NCBI GenBank assembly: GCA_021738625.1 | Contig: JAIPBS010000002.1 | Span: 124,001 to 188,000, forward strand | Source: Bacteroidales bacterium | GTDB lineage: Bacteria > Bacteroidota > Bacteroidia > Bacteroidales > JAIOZK01 | Direction: 5' to 3' | DNA length: 64,000 nt | Part shown: positions 30,199 to 38,878 of the stretch, in pieces | Layout of the letters: each line of letters starts with the position of its first letter | Numbering within the stretch: position 1 is the first letter of the stretch | Program-made: the position numbers and the translations under genes | The notes under the pieces: generated by a model | Databases searched by the model: none | Told to the model about the DNA's origin: nothing | Seen by the model: the letters and a program-made list of their open reading frames with translations, nothing else

Positions 30199-30317
30199 GG
30201 ATTGCTGAGACGACCCGTGGGGGCGAGGCTGCGGATGAATTCATGGCCCCAATGGATCACGCCCATCCGGATAAGATCTAATTAATATTCGGATAAACTT
30301 TTTACAGGTTTTCTATA

Positions 30318-30354
30318 TGAAAAAAAACCCTGTATGCCGTTGGCACGCAGGGTT
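30318..30354 (-). terminator. Rho-independent terminator after ahpC
   Basis: Minus strand AACCCTG cgtGCCaacGGCata CAGGGTT followed by TTTTTT. Confidence 0.85.
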
Positions 30355-30379
30355 AATCTTTCGAAATAGTATGTAATGT

Positions 30380-31018
30380 TTACTCTTTGCGCTTGCCAAG
30401 ATAATCGGAAATGCTTTCTGCATTTTCTTTCAGGCCTTCTTCTCCGGCATGCCAGTCGGCGGGGCAAACTTCGCCATGTTCTTCGTAGAAGCTGAGGGCG
30501 TCGACCATACGCAGGGTTTCGTCGACGCTGCGACCCAGCGGCATGTCGTTGACCACCTGGTGGCGTACCACGCCTTGCTTGTCGATCAAAAACAGCCCGC
30601 GATAGGAAGCCGGTTCTCCGTCGAATTCCATTTCGCCTTCTTCGTTGTAATCGTATTCGCCTGCCAGCACATCATAGTTTTCGCTAATGGTTTTGGAAAG
30701 GTCGGCAACAATGGGGTAGGTCACACCCTGTATGCCGCCTTTTTCCTGAGGGGTGTTCAGCCAGGCCCAGTGCGAAAACTTGCTGTCGACCGAGCAACCC
30801 ACAACGGCCACATTTCTTTTTTCAAATTCTTCCAGCTTTTTTTGGAAGGCGATCAATTCGGTCGGGCAAACAAAAGTGAAATCGGCCGGGTAGAAAAAGA
30901 ATACCACGTATTTTTTGCCGATATACTGCTGCAATGAAAATTTTTCCTGGAATTCTCCGCCCTTGATCACGGCGTCTGCTTCAAATGTAGGAGCTTTTTT
31001 TCCAACTAATACTGCCAT
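30380..31018 (-). CDS. ahpC: Peroxiredoxin (AhpC/2-Cys type)
   Basis: FFYPADFTFVCPTELIAFQ; VVGCSVDSKFSHWAW; GEVCPADW. Confidence 0.95.
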   Translation of the reverse strand: MAVLVGKKAPTFEADAVIKGGEFQEKFSLQQYIGKKYVVFFFYPADFTFVCPTELIAFQKKLEEFEKRNVAVVGCSVDSKFSHWAWLNTPQEKGGIQGVTYPIVADLSKTISENYDVLAGEYDYNEEGEMEFDGEPASYRGLFLIDKQGVVRHQVVNDMPLGRSVDETLRMVDALSFYEEHGEVCPADWHAGEEGLKENAESISDYLGKRKE

Positions 31019-31063
31019 AATGTATTTTGTTTTTTTGATTAATGATTCAGTTTAATTCTTTCA

Positions 31064-31071
31064 CAAAGATA
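31064..31071 (-). promoter_or_regulatory. Putative -7 box TATCTTTG for ahpC
   Basis: Minus-strand TATCTTTG 46 nt upstream of the ahpC ATG. Confidence 0.45.
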
Positions 31072-31160
31072 TAAAAATCCATTTATTTAGAAATGGTTTA
31101 AATTATTAACAAATTGTTAATCTGATTGTTTAACACGATATGGAGTTTATATTTTGGATT

Positions 31161-31264
31161 TATACTGATTCGGAACAGGTTTGCAATGATTGCCCTCCTG
31201 CTTCAATCGGTATAACTGAATCTAACAGAAAAATGTTTTGCATTTTTAATAAGATTCAGTATAA
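31161..31264 (-). repeat. Double-hairpin repeat element, copy 1
   Basis: Reverse complement: TTATACTGAATCTTATTAAAAATGCAAAACATTTTTCTGTTAGATTCAGTTATACCGATTGAAGCAGGAGGGCAATCATTGCAAACCTGTTCCGAATCAGTATA. Confidence 0.92.
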
Positions 31265-31326
31265 ATGGGTGCTTCAATATTTTGACAGCGCCCCCGAACT
31301 GTGGGAAGAGTATTTGGGGAAGCTGC

Positions 31327-32805
31327 CTACAGAATCTTATTCTCATCAAATTCAATACGCTGATCTTCCATGAAATCGTAGAGGGTAAGTTTACGTAACT
31401 GGAAGAAACTGTTCCAGTATGTTTTTAATGCACTGTAATATCCTTTTCTGGCATTGTCGTTATCGATCTGGGCGTTGTTAAGTTCCAACACATCGTTCAC
31501 CTTGCCGATCATATAGCGTCGTTGGGTAACGTCGAAACGTTTCTGGGCCACGGTATCGGCCTTGGCGGCAATATAAAGCTGTTTTTCCTGCATGTTGAAT
31601 TGCATCACCTGCAGGAAGATATTCTGATCAAAGTCGATGCGTTCCTGTTCAACAGAAGTTCTGACCAGCTCCTGGTTGGATTCGGCCATACGGATGCGTC
31701 CTTTGGCCTGCCCCCAGTCGAGTATGGGGATGGTCAGCCCAACAACTACCTGTTGCTGGTCGAGCGGGTCCTGGTACACATTATCGAATTCCTGAGCTGT
31801 TTGGGTTAAGCCAAAAACCGCATACAGCTCGGCGTCGAAACGGCCGTTCATTCTGGCCTGGTTTACCTGGCTTTCTGCTTCCAGCAAGCGACGCTGAAAG
31901 GCCAGTCCGTCTGAGGTGTTGTTTCTGGCTTCCACAACGGCAAGTGTCACATCCACGTCAAAATGATAGGTTTCGGTAGGAGGGATCAATTCGATCCGGA
32001 CTTCCTCCGTGATCCTTAAAAAGGACTTCAACCTGAACAAGTTGTTTTCGTATTCGAGCTGTGCGTTATCCACGGCTGCTTCTGCCCGCAAAAGATTCAA
32101 TTCCAGTTGCAGAAGATCGTTCTCCGCGATTTTTCCAAGATTATATCTTCCCTGTGCAATATGGAAAAGGGTATCGTAATTGGCCAGGTTTTTGGCGGCG
32201 ATTTCTTTTTCGATCTGTGAAAGCAACAAATTGAAGAAATACTCCGTGGCTTTGATCGAAATATCTTCCTTGTCTTCCAGGTAACCCCTTTTGGCTTCCT
32301 CGTATTTAAGCGGTTCGATTTTCTTGTCCCATCGGTAAGGGTTGTATTGAAAGATGGGCTGGCTATAGCCAATGTTGACGGGGGTTGACAGAAATGAGGT
32401 ATCCTTGTTGCCGCTTACGATGTTCACATTTCTTTCCAGGCCCGAACGCAGAAAAACCTGTCCGCCGGTAAATCCGATGCGCTGATTGAGCGAGAGTGAA
32501 CCTGAATACTCGGTAAACCTTCTTTCTTTGTATTCGGTATTTCCGTCAGGCTGGATCACTGCATCGATGGAACGGTTGAAATTGGGTACGGTACCGTCGA
32601 ACTGCAGAGAGGGCAGGTAAGTGGCACGGTATGATTTATATTCCCAGTAGCTTCTTCTGAAACGGTGTTTGGCGATCAAGGCATCGGGCGACTGTTGATG
32701 CGCGATGTAGATCACATCGTTTAGGCTAAGCCGGTTGATCTCTTCCTGGGCGCCTGCCTGAAAAAACATGCCTGAAATAAGGATCAATACTAGAAATTTT
32801 TTCAT
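31327..32805 (-). CDS. TolC family outer membrane efflux protein
   Basis: Signal peptide; RLSLNDVIYIAHQQSPDALIAKHRFRRSYWEYKSYRATYLPSL; GLTIPILDWGQAKGRIRMAESNQEL. Confidence 0.92.
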   Translation of the reverse strand: MKKFLVLILISGMFFQAGAQEEINRLSLNDVIYIAHQQSPDALIAKHRFRRSYWEYKSYRATYLPSLQFDGTVPNFNRSIDAVIQPDGNTEYKERRFTEYSGSLSLNQRIGFTGGQVFLRSGLERNVNIVSGNKDTSFLSTPVNIGYSQPIFQYNPYRWDKKIEPLKYEEAKRGYLEDKEDISIKATEYFFNLLLSQIEKEIAAKNLANYDTLFHIAQGRYNLGKIAENDLLQLELNLLRAEAAVDNAQLEYENNLFRLKSFLRITEEVRIELIPPTETYHFDVDVTLAVVEARNNTSDGLAFQRRLLEAESQVNQARMNGRFDAELYAVFGLTQTAQEFDNVYQDPLDQQQVVVGLTIPILDWGQAKGRIRMAESNQELVRTSVEQERIDFDQNIFLQVMQFNMQEKQLYIAAKADTVAQKRFDVTQRRYMIGKVNDVLELNNAQIDNDNARKGYYSALKTYWNSFFQLRKLTLYDFMEDQRIEFDENKIL

Positions 32806-32826
32806 AAAGCCAAATCTTTAAACAAA

Positions 32827-34191
32827 TTAGTCATGTCTGAGCGATTCCACCGGGTCCTGGTTAGCGGCACGTTTGGCGGGCATGTAACCGAAAAGGATAC
32901 CGATGAATGCCGCCACACCGAACGATATAATAATAGACCAGGGTGATATGATGGTCATGATATTGAATGCTTTCATGATGATCTTTGACAACAGGATGCC
33001 GAGCAGGATTCCGAGAAAACCGCCGCTGATGCTGATCAGGGTGGCTTCGGAAAGAAACTGGAAAATGATATCTTTTTTCCTGGCCCCTGTGGCCATCCTT
33101 ACGCCGATCTCGCGTATACGTTCCATCACCGAGGCCAACATGATGTTCATGATGCCGATTCCGCCCACGATAAGCGAGATGCTGGCAATGGCGCCCAGCA
33201 CGATATTCAGCAGGTCTTTGCTTTGTTGTTCCTGACGCAGAAGAATTTCAGGTACCTTTACTTCATAATCTTTCACTTCCTGGTGCCTCCTTTTCAACAT
33301 TTTTTCAATCGCTTCAGATGTAGTGCTTAACTGCTCGCTGTTTATAACCTGAACCACGATCTTGTCCAACTGGTTCATGTTGTCTTCTGCTTCGCTTCCA
33401 CCCGTGGAGCTAAAAGAAACAACGCCTCCGCCATAGAAAACCACCTCGCTGCCTCCTCCCAGCAGCGATTGTTGCGTAATTAACGAGCGGTCTTTAAACC
33501 TGAGCAACACCGTTTTCAAAGGGGCATATATATTTTTGTCATAATTGCTGATGCCGTAGCCTTCCGATTCTTCCGTGCTGAAGCCGCGGTCTTCCAGTAT
33601 GCCGATCACTTTCAGCCAGATTTGACCGCACTTCAGTGTTTTACCGATGGGGTCTTCATGAGGAAAGAGTTTGGCAGCCGCCACCGGACTGATAATGCAG
33701 ACGGGCTTTCCGCTTATCAGATGTGTTTTGTCAAAAAACTCACCTTTTTGTAATTCCAGATTGTAAACTTCAAAAAATTTATTGGTAACCCCTTGCAGGG
33801 AGGCCGCAGTTCTTTTTCCGTCTTTAACGATGGAAGTTTGATAGGTGACCTGCGGGCTGACCCGCTCCACAGTGGGAATGACTTCCATTATACTTTCGGC
33901 ATCCTCCAGGGTGAGGCCGGGGCTGTATTTCTTTTTAAGGGTTTGCCCCTCTTCATCATCATCTTCCCCGTTTCCGCCATCGCTTTCCAGTATGGGCTGG
34001 ATCACGATATTGTTAACTCCCAGCAGCTTGATCTGGTTGAGGATCTCCTGCCGGGTGCCCGAAACGATGGCCATCATGGCGATTACGGCGGCCACGCCGA
34101 AGATGATACCGAGGGCAGTGAGCATGGTCCTGAACTTATTGGCCAGAACCGCTTCGAGTGCAACATTGATGATTTGAAGATATCTTTCCAC
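32827..34191 (-). CDS. MacB-like ABC transporter permease
   Basis: ALEAVLANKFRTMLTALGIIFGVAAVIAMMAI...GGIGIMNIMLASVMERIREIGVRMATGARKKDIIFQFLSEA...PAKRAANQDPVESLRHD. Confidence 0.93.
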   Translation of the reverse strand: MERYLQIINVALEAVLANKFRTMLTALGIIFGVAAVIAMMAIVSGTRQEILNQIKLLGVNNIVIQPILESDGGNGEDDDEEGQTLKKKYSPGLTLEDAESIMEVIPTVERVSPQVTYQTSIVKDGKRTAASLQGVTNKFFEVYNLELQKGEFFDKTHLISGKPVCIISPVAAAKLFPHEDPIGKTLKCGQIWLKVIGILEDRGFSTEESEGYGISNYDKNIYAPLKTVLLRFKDRSLITQQSLLGGGSEVVFYGGGVVSFSSTGGSEAEDNMNQLDKIVVQVINSEQLSTTSEAIEKMLKRRHQEVKDYEVKVPEILLRQEQQSKDLLNIVLGAIASISLIVGGIGIMNIMLASVMERIREIGVRMATGARKKDIIFQFLSEATLISISGGFLGILLGILLSKIIMKAFNIMTIISPWSIIISFGVAAFIGILFGYMPAKRAANQDPVESLRHD

Positions 34192-34200
34192 TACGCGTTA

Positions 34201-35580
34201 TTATCTTTTTGGTCGTCCCTGTTTACTCCCTTTACGGCCGCCCTGCCGTTCAATGTCTTTCCTGTCCTCCTTAAAGCTGATGGGAGGCGTATCCTTTTCG
34301 GGCGTCGCTTTGGGTTGTTTTTTTTCGTATTTTTTCACCAGCTCCGGATCGAGCAGTGAATAGCCCATGTCTTCGGCATCTTCAGGGGCAATCAGGTAAA
34401 TCTCATCTTTTTTATCAAGACCTTCCAGCACCACGATCCGGTTTTCGTTGCTTTTGCCTGTAATCACCTGTTGCTTATGCCGTGAGGTATATACATAAGA
34501 AAGGCTGTCGTTATTCTGAACGCATTCGATGGGGATGTAAAGCACGCTGTCGAGCACTGTAGTGATGATCCTGTTTTTGGTGGTCATAGCAGGGCGCAGG
34601 ATAGAATCGTATTCATTTACATCGATCAGCACTTCAAACACCTTTGCATTGGAGTTTCGCATTTGTTGTCCGATGTTGGCTACTTCCATAACTTCCCCGG
34701 TGTATTCCCTGTCGGGAAAGGCGTCAACACCAATTTCGACAGCTTGCCCAGCCTGTACCTTACTGATGTCGATCTCGTTCACATAGGTTTTGGAGATCAT
34801 TTTTTCGAGGTTTGGAAGTTCAGCCACTACCGGGTCCCAGGCGCTGATCTGGTCTCCGGCCCCGATCTTTTTACCGTCCCAGTTTCTTTGATACACGACC
34901 ATGCCCGGTTTGGGAGCGCGAACAATAAACTCGTCCAATACGGCTTCCATTTCATTGATTCTTTTTTCAACTTTCTTAATGGAAGTGAGTACTTCCTGCA
35001 TATTGGCTTCGGCTTGCTGCAATTTGATCTGGTAATTTTCGAGCGCCTGTTTATAATTTCTTTCTGCTTTATCCAGGTCGATGCGGGCCTGCCTTTGGGT
35101 GGCCGGCGGCTCATAGATGGACTGGTCAACGACAATCTGCCTTTCTTCCAGGTTGTATTTCAGATTGATCAGCTCGTCGCGCGCTGTTCGCAATTGCATG
35201 GTGGTATCCAGCCGGGTTTGCAGTAGCTGGGTTTCAAGTTTTTCAAGTTCCAGCTTTTCATCCTGTATGTTGTTGGCCAGTTCGGTTTTATCCAGGCTCG
35301 CCACATAATCCCCTGAATCCACGATGGTACCATCAGGAATGATGTCTTCGATGGTTACCCGGTAAATTCTGACATTTCTCAGGTTTACCGGTCCCATGAT
35401 CTTTTCCGATTCTTTGGCTTCCAGCTCGCCTGTGGTGGTAACATCGATCACCAGGTCGCCCTGTTCAACCTGAACCACAATGGTTTCGTTTCCGGCCGGC
35501 GAACTGTCGATGCTCAGCCAGATGATCAATCCGATGACAACCAACAGAGCCGCTAACAGGAATATTCTGTTTTTTTTCAT
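34201..35580 (-). CDS. HlyD/MacA-family periplasmic adaptor
   Basis: N-terminal TM anchor, coiled-coil, VVYQRNWDGKKIGAGDQISAWDPVVAELPNLEKM. Confidence 0.88.
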   Translation of the reverse strand: MKKNRIFLLAALLVVIGLIIWLSIDSSPAGNETIVVQVEQGDLVIDVTTTGELEAKESEKIMGPVNLRNVRIYRVTIEDIIPDGTIVDSGDYVASLDKTELANNIQDEKLELEKLETQLLQTRLDTTMQLRTARDELINLKYNLEERQIVVDQSIYEPPATQRQARIDLDKAERNYKQALENYQIKLQQAEANMQEVLTSIKKVEKRINEMEAVLDEFIVRAPKPGMVVYQRNWDGKKIGAGDQISAWDPVVAELPNLEKMISKTYVNEIDISKVQAGQAVEIGVDAFPDREYTGEVMEVANIGQQMRNSNAKVFEVLIDVNEYDSILRPAMTTKNRIITTVLDSVLYIPIECVQNNDSLSYVYTSRHKQQVITGKSNENRIVVLEGLDKKDEIYLIAPEDAEDMGYSLLDPELVKKYEKKQPKATPEKDTPPISFKEDRKDIERQGGRKGSKQGRPKR

Positions 35581-35587
35581 TTTTGAA

Positions 35588-36553
35588 TTACTTTAAAAAT
35601 GCATTGATGATGTCTTCCACGCTGATGCCCTCAGCTTCAGCCTTGTAATTTCTTACGATACGATGTCGCAGTATGGCGGTTGCCACGGCTTCCACATCTT
35701 CAATATCCGGTGAATACTTTCCGTGAAGGGCAGCATGGCATTTGGCTCCGATCACCAGGTATTGTGAGGCCCGCGGTCCGGCACCCCAGGTCAGGTACTT
35801 GTTGGCCCATTCATGGGCTTTGTCTGTCGCGGGACGGGTTTTGCCCGAAAGATTAACCGCGTATTGGAATACGTTATCGGGAACTGGGATTCTTCTAATC
35901 AGCGACTGGAAATACATGATCTCTTCAGAGCTGAGCACTATATCCGGATTGCCGAGTTCTTCAACGGTGGTGTTTTTTACAATGTTGATCTCTTCTTCAA
36001 ATGCCGGGTAATCCAGCCAGATATTGAACATGAAACGATCGAGTTGGGCTTCCGGCAGGGGATAGGTACCTTCCTGCTCGATTGGGTTTTGTGTTGCCAG
36101 TACGAAAAAGGGTTCATTCAAAATGTACCTTTTACCGGCGACTGTAATGCCTTTTTCCTGCATGGCTTCCAGCAGGGCGGATTGGGTTTTTGGGGGGGTC
36201 CGGTTGATTTCATCCGCCAGAATAATATTCGCGAAAACCGGCCCTTTGATGAATTTGAATTCCCTGCTCTGGTCGAGTATCTCCGTTCCGATGATGTCGG
36301 ATGGCATCAAATCGGGAGTGAATTGTATGCGTGAGTAGCTCAGTCCCAATACCTTTGCGATGGTATTCACCATCAGTGTTTTGGCCAGACCGGGCACACC
36401 TACCAGCAAAACATGTCCTTTGCTGAAAATGGAAATCAGGGTGTTCTTGATTACCTCTTCCTGACCCACGATCACTTTGGCGATCTCTTTCCGCAGCAAT
36501 TCATATTTTTCAACGAGGGCATCAACCGCTTCAACATCTGATTTATATTGCAT
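35588..36553 (-). CDS. MoxR-family AAA+ ATPase
   Basis: VIVGQEEVIKNTLISIFSKGHVLLVGVPGLAKTLMVNTIAKVLG; ILADEINRTPPKTQSALLEAMQE; FFVLATQNPIEQEGTYPLPEAQLDRF. Confidence 0.95.
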   Translation of the reverse strand: MQYKSDVEAVDALVEKYELLRKEIAKVIVGQEEVIKNTLISIFSKGHVLLVGVPGLAKTLMVNTIAKVLGLSYSRIQFTPDLMPSDIIGTEILDQSREFKFIKGPVFANIILADEINRTPPKTQSALLEAMQEKGITVAGKRYILNEPFFVLATQNPIEQEGTYPLPEAQLDRFMFNIWLDYPAFEEEINIVKNTTVEELGNPDIVLSSEEIMYFQSLIRRIPVPDNVFQYAVNLSGKTRPATDKAHEWANKYLTWGAGPRASQYLVIGAKCHAALHGKYSPDIEDVEAVATAILRHRIVRNYKAEAEGISVEDIINAFLK

Positions 36554-36568
36554 TTGACTTATTTCTTT

Positions 36569-37936
36569 TTAGAGTTCTTCATTTGCCCACTTGTAATAGT
36601 AATTACAACTTTGGAATTCATCAATAATCTTAATATAGGCATCGTCTATTTTTTCCTTTACCCATTTGTCGACCACTTCCGATTTTTTCTTGCTTAAAGC
36701 CCACTCCTGTATTACATTGTAATCATCTTTTAAATTGGCAATATGCGGTTCGGTCCTGTTTTTCAAATACAGGATACGATAGCCCTGTTTGCCTTCTTCA
36801 TTTTCGAAAAGGACGGGTTCGGATAATTCGCCGACTTCAAGCTTGTCGATCACAAAAAACAGTTGCGGGTCGATTTGATCGGTCTGGAATTTCGTTGTTC
36901 CTGTCATGGGGTTCACGATCAAACCCCCATTGTTTTTTGAAGGATCGTCGGAGAACTTCATGGCCGCTTCTTCAAAGTTAAGGCTGTCTTGTTGAATGAT
37001 ATCCGCAATGCTGTCGAGATAAGCCTGGGCTTCCATCAATTCGTAGGGAGAGGGTTTGATGCGCAAAAGAATGTGTCGTACGTTCACATAATCTCCTTTC
37101 CTGTCGATCAGTTGGATGATGTGAAAGCCGGCTTTTGTTTCAACGATATCCGATATTTCTCCTTCATCCAGTTTAAAAGCCACGGCTTCAAATTCGGGGT
37201 ATAACTCGCCTCTTCCGGCCAGTCCGATCTCACCGCCTTTTTTTGCTGAGCCGGGATCTTCGGAATACAGAATGGCCATGGTTTTAAAACTTTCGCCTTC
37301 CAGGACGCGGTTTCTTATGTTCTCCATTTTTGTCCTGATCTCCGATTTTACCTCAATCCCGACTTTGGGCATCTTCACGATTTGCCCGATTTCCACCTCG
37401 GAATTGATCCGGGGGATGCTGTCTTTGGGCATGTTTTTGTAAAACTGTTTTACCTCGGAAGGGGTGATGGTTACATTTCCTGTAATTTCTTGCTGCGCCC
37501 TTTCCACCATCATTTGTTCACGAATGGGTTCCCGCATTTCTTCCTTGATCTCCAGAATGCTTTTATTATAATATTCTTCCAGCTTTTCGGCAGAGCCGAT
37601 CTGGCCGATAAAATATCGCAGTCGCTGGTCCATACTTTGTTCCACTTCGTTGTCGGTGATTTCGATACTATCGACCTGTGCCTGATTGAGCAGTAGCTTT
37701 TGGTAAAGTACATCTTCAAGTATCTGGCATTTTACCGTTTCTTCGCTTCCCTGTATGCCTTGTTGCATACGGTATTGAAGATACTGAGCTTCAATTTCCG
37801 ATTCCAGTATGATGTTTTTACCCACGATGGCAACGATCTGATCTATAACTTTTACCTGTGCCTTCGTTTGCCGGGTTTGCAAGCCAAGCAACAACAGGAT
37901 AACGATTGGGAATGCTGTTAATTTATTTATTTTCAT
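36569..37936 (-). CDS. SurA-like periplasmic peptidyl-prolyl isomerase (two parvulin domains)
   Basis: SurA_N VIDQIVAIVGKNIILESEIEAQYLQYRMQ plus rotamase repeats SEDPGSAKKGGEIGLAGRGELYPEFEAVAF and VRHILLRIKPSP. Confidence 0.92.
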   Translation of the reverse strand: MKINKLTAFPIVILLLLGLQTRQTKAQVKVIDQIVAIVGKNIILESEIEAQYLQYRMQQGIQGSEETVKCQILEDVLYQKLLLNQAQVDSIEITDNEVEQSMDQRLRYFIGQIGSAEKLEEYYNKSILEIKEEMREPIREQMMVERAQQEITGNVTITPSEVKQFYKNMPKDSIPRINSEVEIGQIVKMPKVGIEVKSEIRTKMENIRNRVLEGESFKTMAILYSEDPGSAKKGGEIGLAGRGELYPEFEAVAFKLDEGEISDIVETKAGFHIIQLIDRKGDYVNVRHILLRIKPSPYELMEAQAYLDSIADIIQQDSLNFEEAAMKFSDDPSKNNGGLIVNPMTGTTKFQTDQIDPQLFFVIDKLEVGELSEPVLFENEEGKQGYRILYLKNRTEPHIANLKDDYNVIQEWALSKKKSEVVDKWVKEKIDDAYIKIIDEFQSCNYYYKWANEEL

Positions 37937-38029
37937 ATGTAAGCCGTCAATATTAGTTGAATAACTTGAATCAAAATCATTTATTGTAAAATCAAGGTAC
38001 TTTACACCCTAAAAGATTCCCGCTTCCTT

Positions 38030-38878
38030 CTAAAAGATTTCCACTTCATTGTTTTCCAAAGCCCGGTTGAAGAGCTCATCTTCCATATTTTTGATGAATG
38101 CCGTTTTACGTTTGTTCAGGATGATCCTGCTGATGTTGTTTTCCTCGTAGGCCATGGGCGATTGTTCACCCTTGAGTTTGTATTCGATAAACCTTAGCAG
38201 GTAAATATAGGGCTCTGCTTCCAGTTCGACTATGGTGTGGTTGCGCAGGTAGTTTTCCTGTTCGAGGGTTTGAATGGGTATTTTAACGATCAATTCATTA
38301 AATCTTATCCAATAATTGCTGTTCAGAAAACAATCGGCTGCATGCACTTCGCAGAGGGAATCAAGTCGTGCCTTGTCGTTTGGCTCATCTGACCGGATCA
38401 ACTCCCTGAAAGGCCCAACATCGAGGGTATCATCATTTAATTTCACATAATTCACCCTTAGGATGTTTTCACGCAGGATCATACTTTCTTTATGTTCTTC
38501 GTAGTATTTTCTGATCTCTTCTTCTGTGACTACCGTGTCGATTTTTTGCTTGATCAGCAGGGATTGATACCTGTAAACAATTAAGGAGTTGCGGTATGCT
38601 TCCAGTTGTTTGTTGAAATTTTTCTGTTCATCGCTTAGATTCCTTTCCGCCTGGTTCACCAGCAAATTCTGCCTGACCCAGTTGTTGATGTAGTTTTTGG
38701 CCAGGGTAAGGCTGTCTTTTGGGGGTGTTCCTTTCGGGATCACATCCCGGAGCTCGCCGGCATACAGGTAGTCATCCTCAACCACTGCCAGCACTTCACC
38801 CTCTTCATCTGTCCCGGCATTTTTGCATGAAACGGCTATGAACAGGATACATATGGCAGTTAAAAAGTTCCTCATCAT
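38030..38878 (-). CDS. SurA_N-like lipoprotein lacking a recognisable parvulin domain
   Basis: Lipobox-like ILFIAVSCKN; INNWVRQNLLVNQAERNLSDEQKNFNKQLEAYRNSLIVYRYQSLLIKQKIDTVVTEEEIRKYYEEHK. Confidence 0.75.
   Translation of the reverse strand: MMRNFLTAICILFIAVSCKNAGTDEEGEVLAVVEDDYLYAGELRDVIPKGTPPKDSLTLAKNYINNWVRQNLLVNQAERNLSDEQKNFNKQLEAYRNSLIVYRYQSLLIKQKIDTVVTEEEIRKYYEEHKESMILRENILRVNYVKLNDDTLDVGPFRELIRSDEPNDKARLDSLCEVHAADCFLNSNYWIRFNELIVKIPIQTLEQENYLRNHTIVELEAEPYIYLLRFIEYKLKGEQSPMAYEENNISRIILNKRKTAFIKNMEDELFNRALENNEVEIF

Noticed and set aside
31140-31373. 77-aa plus-strand ORF downstream of tolC
   Set aside because: Most of it is the antisense of the double-hairpin repeat element and then the 3' end of tolC; not a real gene.
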